64,000 nt of DNA from Varroa destructor (GCF_002443255.2 NW_019211458.1:10562402-10626401); one strand, 5' to 3'. Counted from the stretch's first letter, positions 1-12,941 are shown. Made by a program: numbers and translations. The notes: generated by a model not told the origin, from the sequence alone.

Positions 1-2291
1 TTGTCATGTTGCCTGCTTCTAACTCCGATCGCCGTCTCCTTATTTCTACTTGTTATTTTTCTTGTAGCGTCCATCCTGACAGAGAAGAGGGTAAGGAGCC
101 GAACCAAGTGTGAAATACAGCGCCAAATTCGCGTCGGCGCTGACCTCCCTTTTGCAACGTCTGCTGTGTGACAGCACACCATATACACGATTCGTAACCT
201 GGGTCTGATGGAGTTTTCTTTGAATGCTTCGCTGTTCGCCTGCCACCATACCTCCCAATTTAACCCCAAAACTTACACATACTATAGGCACATACTGTCT
301 TACAGCAACGACAGTCCCAGCGGACTCTCTCTGGCTGTGTTCCTAGGTTAACGTCGACAGTTTCGATGGTTTTCCTGGTTTCGCTGGTTTGTCCTGCTGC
401 TCTCACTGTGCCCCATAAAAAGTCAGTAACATATAGATTTGCTCTTATACATGTATAGTAATAATGGGACTAGGGCTAGGATAGGTTCGCTGAGTCTGCT
501 GCGTTTCGAGTGTTCGGAGTGTTAGTAAGTTTGCTCCTCGCTGCGAATCCCGTTCGTAATGGTATGTCTGTGTGTCTTCCTTGTTTGTCGAGGCTAAACC
601 AGGAAAAGCGAAAACGGCAGAAGCAGGGATTTACAACGGCTCCGCCTACACAAAGGAGCACAGCTAAGCAAGGTCTAAAAGAATAGAGAAGGTCTTTGTT
701 TCTTAAGGGGAATCGAGTCGTACGAGAGACTCGGAGGGGCATAGGTAAAGAAGGAACAAGAATTTCAACAGGAAGAAGATTTCAGCTAAAGATACTTATA
801 GAGAGAAAAGTAGTGACAATAACCTCGGTATCAACGCCAGCAACGAACGAACTGTGACTGACTCCTGCTGCTTTTTTACCTATCCAAGTTCTCTCAGGCT
901 GTAAACGCGCTCCCGCTGCTCCTGCAGATAGCACCCTCAACTGCTTAGTGAGAACCCTTGTGCGCGTGCGATCCTAACGCAACATTGCTAAAGTTCATAA
1001 CATTATAAACCCACTATACTGGCGAGAACTGACAAAATGGTTAAAACGCACTGTAAAAGCATTTGACTAACGAGCTTACTAGATTAAGTACAAAGAATAG
1101 ATTAGTCATAGATACTTCGATAGGGAGGAATCAGTTACTGAGGGGAGGCATGATATTCAAGTGTAGCCACGAAAACCTTTACCATGTTGGCGGAGCTATT
1201 CTCTCGCATTCCATGTTCTCTATCACTCATTAGTGTATTCTCTGAGGAGGCGATGAAAAAGAAAGACAATCAGACTGTTCGATGCGAGGGCTCTCCATTG
1301 TGCGCAAGAATTAAGTTGAATGTTTCCAGTCAGCTTGATCGTATCGTGGTATTGAGTATTTTCGAATTAAGGCCAGATATGATGATTGCTACGTAGTGTT
1401 GTCCTGCTGTTACGCAATTGGGTTCCAAACCGCTGTCATAATTTGGTCCATCTGCATATGGTATCTGTTTCCTCTATAGACTGCAAACAAAATGGCTGCA
1501 AAATACGAAAGTGTGCTACCTATGGAGCGGAGTTTGTTGTCGTACCGCTCCCGCTTTTATTCCGGCCGGTCTACAACGATTTAACTCAGCTACACTTTTA
1601 CGCCATACGTACTTTTCTTCGATAATTGCAACTACTACCACATGTACTGTTCTTGCTGGCACTTAATGCGGGCTTTTCTTTCTCGCGTACTCCCTCATAA
1701 AGCTCATAAATCGAACTCCGCTGCCAGACCAGAGAGGAGACATGTAACATAGCGAAACAAATCGTGGTATCCGAAGTTGGTATCAGGCAACACGATGGTA
1801 ACGACAAGCTACATCCATGTGCAATGCGTTGCACAGCTATGTTTCTTTGCTGCTACCGCTGACACTGTTCGATGGCAAGGTCACGATAGAGGTATGCCAC
1901 AACGTCAATGACAAAACAGATAATCTACCCTTTTTTCATCTGGTACCTTGGACGATGTACGTCACCTTCGATCTGCGCCTTTTTTCCGAGACTCGGATCA
2001 GTAAGTGGCACTAGTGCTCCGTTTGTTGTAACTGATGGTAAAAAGAATAATCGGTATCGGAGGCTATCTGTGTATTGACTGCTTTTTTGTATCAATCAGA
2101 GTGTAATTTGCGTTCGATTGTCTACGCTATCCCATTGCACAGACGTCGCTTATTTGCACTCAGTGTGCTATATGCAAGAGCGACAACAGGGCTCTGTGTG
2201 ACAAACCCTAGACAGGTTTCATGGCATGGGGCGAAGGGTAATACTGTGAAAGGGCAATTAAAGAAAGAGACCAACTATTGCCACCAGGGTG

Positions 2292-2321
2292 TAGTCTGCT
2301 GCCTTTTTAGGTAGCAGACTA
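2292..2321. repeat. 12-bp hairpin with 6-base loop
   Basis: TAGTCTGCTGCC (2292-2303) pairs with GGTAGCAGACTA (2310-2321) around the loop TTTTTA. All positions are Watson-Crick except one C/T position, which is a G-U pair if the minus strand is read as RNA. Confidence 0.8.
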
Positions 2322-3059
2322 TGGGATAGGATAAGCTGCGCTGTCATTCCTCCTGCCGGCTTTCTTTTCAATTCAGAGTTGTGTCGTCATAATATACTTA
2401 AGAGATTTCATGAATACATTTCAAGTGCCGATATCTGTAAAACAGTGTAGGGTATCCGAAACAGGTGACGCCGACTGAACTATTTGGGTGCACGTATTTG
2501 AAACTTTAGAGCTCTGCATCGTTTGCTGATTCGTTCGAATGTGCCGTATGACGCACCCGTAAGCGCTACAACCAATCATAAAGAAAATAGAAGTGGCATG
2601 AAATGTATAGAATTTCAGCTCTTTTCTAACTTAATTACGAAACTAAGTCATGGCACAGTGGTTCTTCTGTTCTACAGTATATACGTACGTTCTTCAAATA
2701 GACCTCTACAGTACATTGATGAACTGCTCGACGTAACACCTGCCCAGATTCTGTCACTGAATTATAGAATTATTTTGAGTTTACAGCGGCAAGCTGGCGG
2801 TTTTTTGCTATTTCAAGTGCATATATATATATGCATTTGCTGTCTTAGGGTGAGGTCCACTTTTGATCTACGCCCGTCCTCTATTCATGGCGGTCCAGCT
2901 CATTCAATTCACGTGAGTTCCGAAAGGATGGTCCACTTCAGCTGAAGACAGACCCGAATCCTCAAAGAATATTTTATTGTTCATTAGGTTACTAGCGTTC
3001 GATGTACGATACGTAGATCGATAAATAGGTACAACACTGTATGTGCCTTATCCGCTAGC

Positions 3060-3094
3060 AGCAGCGGGGAACGCCATGGGATGGCGTCGTTGCT
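3060..3094. repeat. Two-part hairpin with a bulge
   Basis: The inner arms ACGCCAT (3071-3077) and ATGGCGT (3081-3087) flank a GGG loop. The outer arms AGCAGCG (3060-3066) and CGTTGCT (3088-3094) also pair, with one G-U pair, leaving a GGGA bulge on one side. Confidence 0.7.
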
Positions 3095-4198
3095 TATCAG
3101 TCTAATTAATGTCCCGCAACCTAAGAAGGGATTAGACATTTGTCCATTCGTTCCCTGTTGTTCGCTAGTTCTATTGCCTCGCTCTCGGTACGTTTCACGT
3201 TTGCTTTTGCTCGCCCTCTGCTTCTAGGTGCTTCTGGTCGGGTGTAGCAATGCTGTTTTCGCCAAAGTAGCCTGGCCGTCTCTTTGTCACTGCTGCTGTC
3301 CTTATATCGACCAGTCGACTTAGGCACTTCAGCTTCTATTAGCTCAAATATAACTGTACTACATATCCTGGTGCAGTGTGCTGCTAGGTATCCTCCCTAC
3401 AGCTGTACAGCAGTCAGCAGCCCTAACGCCAGAGATGTGTAAGTGCCTGTCTAGGTAATAGCGGCATTGTTTGTCCGTCCGTCTGTCTGCTATGGACGAT
3501 TAACCTATGCTTGCCCTAATGCAGACAGTGCATGTCCGTGTCGTTGGTCATCGGTCGTTGCGCATTGTACTTAGAGACCCTTTCTATATTTAGAGCAAGC
3601 GATGCAACAAGATGTAACGCAATACGGGATCAGACTCAGCAACAAAGCGAAACGAGGTCACGACTGCTACGCATCGAGCAGCAGAAGGAATCGGCAAGAA
3701 GGAGTATGCGACCGAAAAAAAAAAAAAAAGCTGCCCAATACTTGAGCCTGATGCCAACGTCTAAGTGATAAAATACATAAACAAAGACAGGCCTAATCCA
3801 GCAGGAAGCCTCATCATATTGCACTACCTACATTTACGCCCCATGATTTTGTGAAAGACAAGATAATACAAAGAAACTTACACCGTGCGTATAAGCATAC
3901 TCGGTGCATACTTTTTCAATTCTTGATTTGTAAAAGTTCACCTACATGTTGGAACTAATTAAGAGCTTAATAGACTGGCTAAAAGTTCAGCTTCCATAAA
4001 TCCTCCAGTTCCAAAGGTGCATAACTGTTAGTACAAGTAGCCACAAACATAATTCTGTTGAAAAAAGCCAGCGTTACTGTTATACCATCTATATATATCT
4101 GCAGGTTATTAAAATATGATGGCTAAGTATGCTGAGCTTAATTTATTATTATTACTCTTAAGCTCAATACTGCTTACCGGCAGATCTTAACTACTTAC

Positions 4199-4404
4199 GT
4201 CTATATACACTCCGGTGAGATTGTAGCTTTTGATTTTGACGGGTTCATCGAAGGGCATATATCCTAATATCTCAACGTTATCCTTATACCATTTGAGTGA
4301 ATAGATGACGTCGTCGCCCTGATCATAGCTGCAATTTAACCAGGTACCTTCACCCGCAACAACGACCGATGGCACCGATAAATGCGTCAGGCGTAGAGGC
4401 AATC
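4199..4404 (-). CDS. beat: Beaten-path (Beat) family Ig-domain exon (internal exon)
   Basis: This internal exon encodes the first half of the N-terminal immunoglobulin domain of a Beat-family protein. Beats are arthropod neuronal surface or secreted proteins; the best known, Drosophila Beat-Ia, binds Sidestep during motor axon guidance. The exon has 2 bases completing a split codon and then exactly 68 codons. It reads LPLRLTHLSVPSVVVAGEG, then the B-strand cysteine in WLNCSYD, the C-strand tryptophan in YSLKWYKD, then GYMPFDEP and NLTGVYID. Two N-glycosylation sequons are visible (NCS, NLT). The acceptor TTCGCAG (AG at 4405-4406) and donor GTAAGT (4193-4198) bound it cleanly, and the frame hits a stop just past the donor. 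The F-strand cysteine and the conserved CEVSADAP block of Beats must lie in the next exon, outside the window. Oddity: the usual E-F-Y-R-Y segment after KWYK reads E-I-L-G-Y here. The paralogue cannot be assigned from this exon alone. Confidence 0.85.
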
Positions 4405-4996
4405 CTGCGAATTTAAATAGAAATGCACGTGAAAACTAAGGAATCATAAAATAAATTAGTTGTATTACTGAATAAACTGTAAATGCTTTAATTGAGTAAT
4501 AACAGACACGCTTGCTGATATGCTTAGTTGGGAAAGATGCGTGCATCTGCTACCCTTATCCTGTCTATCGTAAAATAGCAGTACTGTACCTTTATTGCTC
4601 GTTCCCCCTACCACTAATACTTCGCGTACGCGATATTTCTCCGCCGTTAAGACGGCCGCCGTCAAGGGATAACATCCTGTTCTCTCTCTAAAATCTCCCC
4701 GTTCCGCACTATCAGTCCCTATTCTTAAGTCGTTTAGCTACTTGAATAACTCAGCTCCACCCTCTTATTTTACAGATTTTCGGCGTTAGGATCTCTGTCA
4801 ATGGTTGAAGATTAAATAGGTCTGAGCTCGGGCTGGATTTATAGAGTAACGTCTGGTCGTCTCATCTTCCTCGCCCGTGTCGACTACCTTCTTTTTTTCT
4901 ACGCTAAACAAATCATGCGCAATTAGGGCCAAGCGGTCTCCTTAGTCCTTCGGCGTGTGAAGGACCCATCCCGCACAACTCAGATCAATATACATT

Positions 4997-5012
4997 CACA
5001 CACACACACACA
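4997..5012. repeat. CA dinucleotide microsatellite
   Basis: Eight uninterrupted CA units. Confidence 0.9.
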
Positions 5013-7524
5013 GCTTCCGGCGCTGGCAAAGCAACCCACTCTGCCCATCGCGGTCCGTCATTGACTACCGTTGGTCGGGCATGGTGTGCCATTTACTCCC
5101 ATGAAGGCAGGCAAGCCAAGTCTCGCTAACTTCCCTTTCTTCTTTAATAGACCCTCGTTCGTCTGACTAGCCTCGATCCAATGCAAGTAGCCTGTCGCAT
5201 CAAATGGCGACCAAGAGCCCGGATAGCATATCTGCTGTCTGTCTACAGCGATTTAGGAAATATAGACTTAGGGAGAAAAGAAGCACTACTACATTTTTTA
5301 CCCGCTTCGAGGGCTGACATAGACCTATCTTACCCTTCGTTTTGCACGTGGTTCGGCCTAGAAGGCTTCCTATTTTCAGATTCAGCTCACCCCGCTCGCT
5401 CATTCCGAAAAGTCCTGAGTTTGATCTACAAAAATGGGCTATGCCGCCGTGAGTAATTTGCGAACTTCAAGAAAAAGAAGAAAAGGTGCCTGCATATTCA
5501 CAACCATACACATAGACGCACGTACACACAGCACGTTCTGCTGGTCGCTTACATACGCTCTCGTTCGTTCAGTTTGAGCTTCAGTAGAGGCCTCGCTACT
5601 ACTAAGTGGGCAAATTCTGTTAAAAGTATATGCATATATGTCTAGTATCATATAAACGCGATAGTGAAAAGCGGTTTCCGAGATGTTATTGCGCAAAGAT
5701 TGGGTACCTACAAGACATTCTTCTAGCCGAAATAGACACGACGGTTCTCGTCAAATTATTAACTACTGAAACGATGGCAACGTGTGTAGATGCGTTTATC
5801 ATGTTTAGCTACGTAATTTCTCAATAGAATCCTAGCTTTTTAGCTGTTTCAGTCCAATGGTCTAGCTTGATAGTGCGCTGGAAAAGCAAATGTACAATTA
5901 CGAAAGAGAAACGTTAAATTGTAGTGGCAGTTCGAGGGCACTTCCTGTTTACAGTGCGAGACATGAAACCCCAATAATTTTCGTTTTCTAACAGTAATAA
6001 TGCAAATAGGCACTTTAGCATTTACTATAGACAATTGTGCAGTTTATTTTTACCGTGTGCTTGATTTACTTCTTTATTTATTCGCTCGTTTAGCGTCCGC
6101 TCATTAGAGAGTGTAAAGATCCAATATGTCAACCACTACGATCGACTGAATCGTATAGGACCTGTAAGGATCAGCTCTTTTGATACCATAGTTTTACAAG
6201 TGATCTAATTATACATCTCGTTGAAAAGCTGCCACGCCAATTCCTGCTGCAACATCATATTTTTATCGATCTTGTATAATTTTGTAACAACGTTATTCCG
6301 TTTGGTGTTTAAAAATTGTTCCCGCTAAAAAACCGTCGTCAGTAGAATATATGAATACAGTAATGCTTCGGAAGGCAACTACCATTCAGACCGAGTAAGA
6401 CTACTACAAGGTATCATCCATTGCTCCGCAGTACGCATTGTTTTTGCGCTGTAATTTTTTAGCCTCTACTATCGTCAATGAACGATACAGCGATCGTGAA
6501 CCCAACGATATTCTTACGTAAATCTTCTCTTTCCCTGATTAGGTCGTCACTCAAATCGCAACTGCAACTGCATTTAACGCCTATACATCATCTTTTAGTT
6601 GATCAAAAAGAACCCGTCGCGAGAACTAACTCCCTACGTAGCTGTTAGGTCCGCCCTAACTTTCGCGCGAACGGTTACCTGATCTAAGCAAAGTCCACAC
6701 GTGGTTTTTTTCCTAGTTGGTGGGCATATGACCGCAACTCGTTTGTCCCCCCACCCCAATAAGGAACCCCACGCTTTGGAATGTCTTAGAAAGAGCTAGT
6801 GTAGCGACGGTGCTGGCGATGCAGTGGTGCCAGCAGCCCAGAAGCGTGGCACCAGCATAAAAAGGCCAGCTGACAAACCGGCTAGGGCGGCCATGATCCG
6901 TCATGATCACTCTATGAGATCTTCGAGGTCCGGTGAATTTACCCCGTTTGGTCCGTATCGAGACCAAAATCTACTGCCGTGTGCCCTCCGCTAGGCCCAT
7001 CGGTATCTCCCGCGTCCTTTACTTAGGCTCTGCGCGTCGTCTTTCATCGTCATCATCATAGTCACTACGGCCGCTTCTGCCGTCACTCTACGAGTCGCGT
7101 ATCCATCGAGCCAATTTCCGTTAACTTGCCAGCGAGCAGGAAGATGGCGAAGGCGACTTTATGAAGCTTATTGAGCTGGCGGTATGCTTCCGGCGGCTGA
7201 GGTTTTTATGTCCGTTGCAAGCGACTGAAGGGACACGTACGCGGTATAGAGCGTGCTAATGCTACTACGTAGCAGCTTAGATGGGTGTCAGCGTGGAGTA
7301 AAGCGCGGGAAAGAGCGTAGTTTAGGCACCGGAGGGCGTCAGACAGTGGATGGGCAGCAGCTTAGGCCGGTCTAAGGAAAACACCTAGCTGTTTTCAGCT
7401 CCTAATATCATCTCATCTTAACACCCCTAGGACTACTGCTGGTAGCCAATACTGCATACTCGCTCGTGTCTCCTTCCCACTCCTCAAAGGACTCATCTCT
7501 CACCTCATCAAACGAAAGGGATAT

Positions 7525-7527
<3 letters not shown>

Positions 7528-7569
<42 letters not shown>

Positions 7570-7592
7570 TCTGTCTCTCTCTCTCTCTCTCT
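7528..7592. repeat. CT dinucleotide microsatellite, interrupted
   Basis: A long CT run to about 7565, a short interruption (CGTGTCTG), then a second CT run. It produces an artefactual Leu-Ser repeat open frame on the plus strand. Confidence 0.95.
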
Positions 7593-10064
7593 CACTTTGT
7601 TCCTTCTCCTTTCCTTTTTTTAACGGGTGCATAACGCCCGCTTCGAGTTAAGAAGCTTTGATAGGCTTGCGCCTATGGTCCTTTGGATCGTGTCCCTTGT
7701 GGTTAGTCATACGATCATCTCAGCATCATCGTCATCCATTGTGGTGGTAGCAGCAACATTCCGATCGAGCGCTGACCAGATCGTCCTATGTTCAACGATC
7801 GCTACCTGTTCAGCTGAAAGACTGCGTAGAAAGGATTTGTAGACCTGACTGCATGACGGCTCTTGAACTGTAGATCACTGAAGAAACAGCACTTATAGGA
7901 CTAATATGACTACGAAGGAATAGATTGCTTCGGCGATGGGAAGCGCAACCAACAAGCAGGGTCGATTTAATTATAATCCAGAGTATTACCAGTTAGTTAA
8001 CAGCACGTACTTAGACAACTAACAGGACTAATAATCGGAAGAGGCACAAGGCTCAGGTGTTTCCGTAGCCTATATTGTTATACTTATCTCTCTTTGTCAA
8101 GTCAGTTCACTTCACTAACCTGTACTGCTTTTCCTCATTCATAGTGTTTCTATCTCGTCTGCCCAAATCGAAACTATCATTTTAATATTCTTTAAACCGA
8201 CCATCTAGAATCTAGCAGTACGGGGAAAATGATACGTCAAATATCTGTAACGCAGAGAGAATCCTTGTATTCAGTCAATCGATCAGTAGTTAATCTACTA
8301 CCAAACTCGACCTTAAGATAGGATATGTATTTAGTCGCAAGCCAAAGCCACAGTCAATACTTTTACATATAGCGACTTATATTTGCGATACTCAATTGGA
8401 CTGTGTCTTTTTCAGTGCATACTACAAAAGACAGTACGAAAGTACGCTAGCGAACTATGTAGCACCTACGAGGGTCAGTCCATAACTTAATCCAGTAACC
8501 AACGAGAGCGGCAGTATCGATAATAGAGTATGTGCTACGTACGGAGAAGTAATGAACGTTAGCTTAAACTTCCTTTGAATATTTGTAGCAATGCATAATG
8601 GCGATATCGATCGAACCAGGAGTAGAACTAGCCAGAGAACCATTTATACTTCTGTCTCTCTTCATTAATATGGCAATGCAGTAACGATATTACTATCCTT
8701 TCAGATCATACGCACTAACATACAGCAGTGGGTGGCAAACAGGCACGCGTCAACCAAAGAGCCTAGATAGAATTCAGGCGGGGAAGAGAATCCAAGAGGA
8801 CAAAGAAATAGCTGCTAAATTGAGAGAGAGAGAGAGCAGAGAACAAACAGAACCGCGGTGGAGTCCAAGAGTCATATCGTTCTCATAGAACAGCCAGTCA
8901 AAGCCGACGAAGCTGCAGCTTCCCCAGACATCGGCTGCTGGGAAAGAAGAACGTCGGGTGGGCTATAGGTACGCTGCGAGTCGTCCTCCCATGCGAATCC
9001 CTCAGATGAGGGTGATTCACCGACGTAGAGGGGCTAGAGAAGCAAAGCGGCGACAAGACCAGCGAGGCGTAATGATGAATCTATGGAACATCGAACCTAG
9101 AGTCACATCCCCTTGCTCCGATCTCGATAGGGTTTCCCAACCTACCTCACTGTGCAGTGTTTCTAGCAACCATTCTCTGAACTCCAAGCCTCACCGCGCG
9201 ACCTTCCCCGACTTTGCTTGCAACAGCAGTAAGTAGTAATGCTTTTACTACGGGACGGCATCGTTTACTTTAACAGACACAGAGAGATTCATGCTATCTC
9301 GGTTTTTCTCACCCTCAATCCAGGGGGCAGTTAGGATGTCGCCCGTCCCTTTATCGGCAGCAGTCTCCATAGAGAATGAGAGGAAATGCGGAAGTCTTGT
9401 GCCATACATAGGATTCTGCAATTTTCGCTTCGATGTCCTGTCAACACTGATATGGTTGCTGCTGCGAAGGCAGCCGTTGACACATGGTGCCGCGATGCTG
9501 GAGACGACACTAAAGTGCATAAGCCCCTGAAGGGAAGTGTGGCGGGGACGCGAGAGAAGGTGTAGGACACAATTTGTATAGCAGATCCGAGGCTCTGCAT
9601 TGCTTCAATCTCCAACATAGCATAGCGCAAAACTACATCGCATCATGGCGACCAAACGATCTCTATTGTGACCTAAATACAGAGTCAATTACTCGCCACT
9701 CGATTTTGTTAGCAGATTAGTTTAGTTGACAGCATTTGACAAAGGCAAATACATACGGAATTCTGGGCATAAGGTGAGAAATGCAATCCGCTTTGATCTG
9801 GTGGTCAAAATATATTCAATCAGGGCTTTTGAGTATGTTTTATAGACCGTAAAAGCCTATGCGTATGTCCAGATATTGATATAAATGCAATACGAATAGG
9901 ACCATCGGCGCTCGACAGCTCGGTTGCGCTTTTCGATTCGGTGTTATAATTAACTAAAGCAGGACGCGGACGTTCAATCCGCAGAATTTTAGGCCACTGA
10001 ATAGCATCAACTCGAGTGATTAGCTTGAAACACTAAATCATCTAAATGATTTGAGCGATGATTG

Positions 10065-10104
10065 ATCAATATGAGGATTAGGTCATCCTCATGAACCAAT
10101 TGAT
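10065..10104. repeat. Bulged inverted repeat with a neighbouring small hairpin
   Basis: ATGAGGAT (10071-10078) and ATCCTCAT (10085-10092) pair around a 6-base loop. ATCAAT (10065-10070) and ATTGAT (10099-10104) extend the stem after a bulge. A separate small hairpin (AAATCAT and ATGATTT) lies about 20 bases upstream. Confidence 0.65.
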
Positions 10105-11197
10105 ACTAAATGGCCAGATAAGCAAGCTCAATGATCCGTGCTAGCACCCAGATAGATAGCGTAGAACATAATATCGGCAATAGTATTCTGACCTTTGCTA
10201 AATGTTTCCGATCGTGAGATGCTAACATTTTGCCTACTAAACTGCGCCCGAGATACGCTGGCGACTCGATTCATTTTTATTTTTTCCTTAAGTCACCTCA
10301 AATATATATAGATGTACGTTATTAATGCACAGCCTACGCTGCGAGGCCATCCTGGTGCACAGTGTTGCTGGGCAATGTCTAGCGGCAATCAATTTACGTA
10401 TAATAGGCTACACAGTCTAAGATACAAGAAGAAAAGAGATAGAACTACAAATATAGAAAAGGCCTATGTCTATGTAGGTAGAGAACGGAAGGTACTATGT
10501 CTGTAGATTAGATATGATTAGCAACGCTTGTTTCGTCTTGCAGAAGAAGCGTTCGAGGAATAGGAAGAGTGCGCGAAAGCGTCAGCTTCGGTGGGGTGGT
10601 GCAATGACAGTGAATTCCTTGTTCACTCAAGGGAATACCTCTGTCAAGTGTTGCTGATTGCTTTCATTCTCGGAGGCTCCGTTCCTCAGTGGCACATAGG
10701 ATACAGCCAATGTGTTTTGTGCAAGAGAGATCGAATGCGAACGAAGAGTCGCCGAGTTCAGATACCGGAGTAGGGAAAGTGAGGATAACTATTGGTGCTG
10801 CAACTATCCTTTAGCGGTTATATCACTGTACAACTTTGCTGTTGACCGCACGATCGCCGTACGCGAAGACGGGGCGACATAAACAAGACTGATAGACAGG
10901 TTTCCTAGTCACAACGCTGGAAACCAATTGTGTCGGTGTTGAAGACTGACGAACGAACCAACCCATCGATTTCGTATGTCACTTACGTGTGAGATGGCTG
11001 TTTGTATTAGGAAGAACATAGGAGCGAGCAATGGGCTACTTTTTTTTTATAGGAACGCGATAAGACGTACCTGATTTGCTGGGCGTTTATACTCGCAGCT
11101 ATTTGTGTGCCTAACGAGTGAAGCGCGTACCATGAAACTCTGATAATATACGTATACTGATTGACTTGTCAGGATCGACAATGGGCGTTGTTGGACT

Positions 11198-11240
11198 TAT
11201 ATATAGAGCTATAATATATATATATATATAATAATATTTT
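11198..11240. repeat. Imperfect TA microsatellite
   Basis: TA-rich run with a GAGCTATA interruption, followed by AT-rich sequence. Confidence 0.8.
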
Positions 11241-12659
11241 ATTCGCCCATTTTACAAATTTGGATATTCTCAATCAAGTTGATTGGCTGTTTGGATTAAC
11301 TACCTATTAAATGAGCTTAAATTTAGATTAGAGCCGCGGCAGTGCGGTTAGGGACGCCTAAGACACATCGAGAACTTGAGTTGAATTTCCAGCTAAAACA
11401 AAATGTTTAGAATGATTTGAAATAATAAATATTATTACTTTCTCATAATACTTTTTTGTCGTATTTCTGAAACTATATGCACGACGTCACGAGGCCCTAG
11501 CAAAAAAAATATTAACTTAAAGGTTTAAGTTTTGCGGAAGAACCAACTCTTTAAGCCCTTTAAAGTCAAAATAATGCGTGATTGCCTAACCCGTAAGAGA
11601 TGTGTTCTTATACACTTATGGTTATTATCGAAGGCAATAAGATTACCTTGGTCCCCATTATTAAGTGGATTTAATCAAGATTAAATGAATTCACAGTTTT
11701 TTTTTTTGTCAGTATCAGACCCTCAGCGAGCGCAAGGCGTGTATTCAGTAAATGGCCATCAGGGACAATTGTTTAAATCTATAAAAATGTAGTATCCTGC
11801 AGCAAGACCTTCACAGCTCGTCAAGTATTCCTTTTGGCACTCTGCAGGTCGCTGTGGAAAATTAGAAAATCAGAAAGGACGGCATAGCCAAATTTGCAAG
11901 GGCCACTTGCCTTCTCGTCTACTTTTCCTTTGCCCCGCAATATTATTCAGAAAAGTTAGCTTCACTTGTGCATGGGTCTTTTGACTTTCTTCACAGGAGG
12001 TCCTACTCTACCTCTATAATCACAGTCATGGATGTTATCATAATGCATTGCCGGTATAGAGTAGCTCAGCCAACTCCGTTATCACTCTGTGATGCTAAGG
12101 ATCACAACTGCTAAGTTTAACTTTTCTATAGAAATGTATATGTTTGTATATATGTTATAAAACTTTTAGTTTTCCAGAGCTTATTAACTACCTGCAATAT
12201 GTTTCTCTATTTTAACAATGGAGGAATCACTAGTGTCTTCGGTTTCTTTATGAGCTCCTTTGCGTCGTTACTACTAATTTCGGTTGACCAAAAAATAATC
12301 TGTCAGAATGTTATTTGTTTGGAATACATTATTAACAATACTATACAAAGCTGTATATTTACTCTTCTAGCGTGAACCACCCCCTGAGCAACAAGGACAA
12401 GCTTCCTTAATAATGCCTTTATCGAACGCATAACGGAAGCTTGTTTTAGGGTACATAACATTTCGATTTAACGAACACAATTGTAAAATATTGTAAATAA
12501 AATCAACGGCGAGGCTGTAACTATACTTTAAGGAACTGTGTCAAAGGCATAATAATTAAGATTTTTTGTGTAATGTCAAGCCGAAATACGAATTCTGTTC
12601 TGGCAATTGCTGCCGACGCTCAAACACAGTCGCAACTAATGCTACCCAGCCGAACAGAA

Positions 12660-12941
12660 TTAAAACCCACGCCTAGGGCGCAGTTCAGGTGAGGATAGCC
12701 CATAAGGAGATCGGGAAGAGAGATCCGTTTGGATACCGGACCAAATTCCCTGTCCGACTATCTCTCTCAAGGTTGTTGCAGTGACAGGCAGACAGCCGTC
12801 TTCTCCCTCGGGGCGAGCAGCTTGAGAAGCTAGCTCTTGCTTTTCCGGCCGCACGAAAAAATCATCGGGTATGAGGACGCTAGCGGCAGGCCCTGATAAT
12901 TCAATTACCAAAGATGGACGGGTAGATTCAAACGAGATACT
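12660..12941 (-). other. GC-rich open stretch inside AT-rich intron, possible exon or mobile-element relic
   Basis: About 93 codons are open from roughly 12941 down to a TAA at 12660-12662, with protein-like composition (LSGPAASVLIPDDFFVRPEK, later LPVTATTLREIVGQGIWSGI). There is no in-frame ATG and no convincing acceptor or donor, so it is not a complete gene. It stands out because the flanks (about 11-14 kb) are strongly AT-rich. A 10-bp inverted repeat (AATTCTGTTC at 12591-12600, GAACAGAATT at 12652-12661) borders its 3' end. No family is recognised. Confidence 0.15.

Larger units (their letters stand above)
1..4198 (-). other. Start of intron 2 of the Beat-family gene (partial)
   Basis: This is the sequence after the GTAAGT donor of the Ig exon in the direction of transcription. 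No continuation of the Ig domain was found in any minus-strand frame, so the next exon is presumably beyond base 1. The span holds two strong hairpins (2292-2321 and 3060-3094), a short TA run near 2822, a run of 15 A at 3715-3729 and only shadow-like open frames. The peptide EVSADA at 130-147 is discussed among the findings. Confidence 0.6.
4405..11197. other. Intron segment, no gene seen
   Basis: Mixed composition, with GC-richer patches at about 6650-7400 and 8700-9650. It contains a CA run at 4997-5012, a CT microsatellite at 7528-7592 and a cluster of inverted repeats at 10037-10104. Open frames here (for example 9331-9630 minus) look like noise. Confidence 0.5.

Noticed and set aside
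2523..2945. 140-codon plus-strand frame in intron 2.
   Set aside because: TTG start, no domain, runs through a TA microsatellite; length expected by chance.
7466..7651. Leu-Ser repeat peptide on the plus strand.
   Set aside because: It is only the translation of the CT microsatellite.
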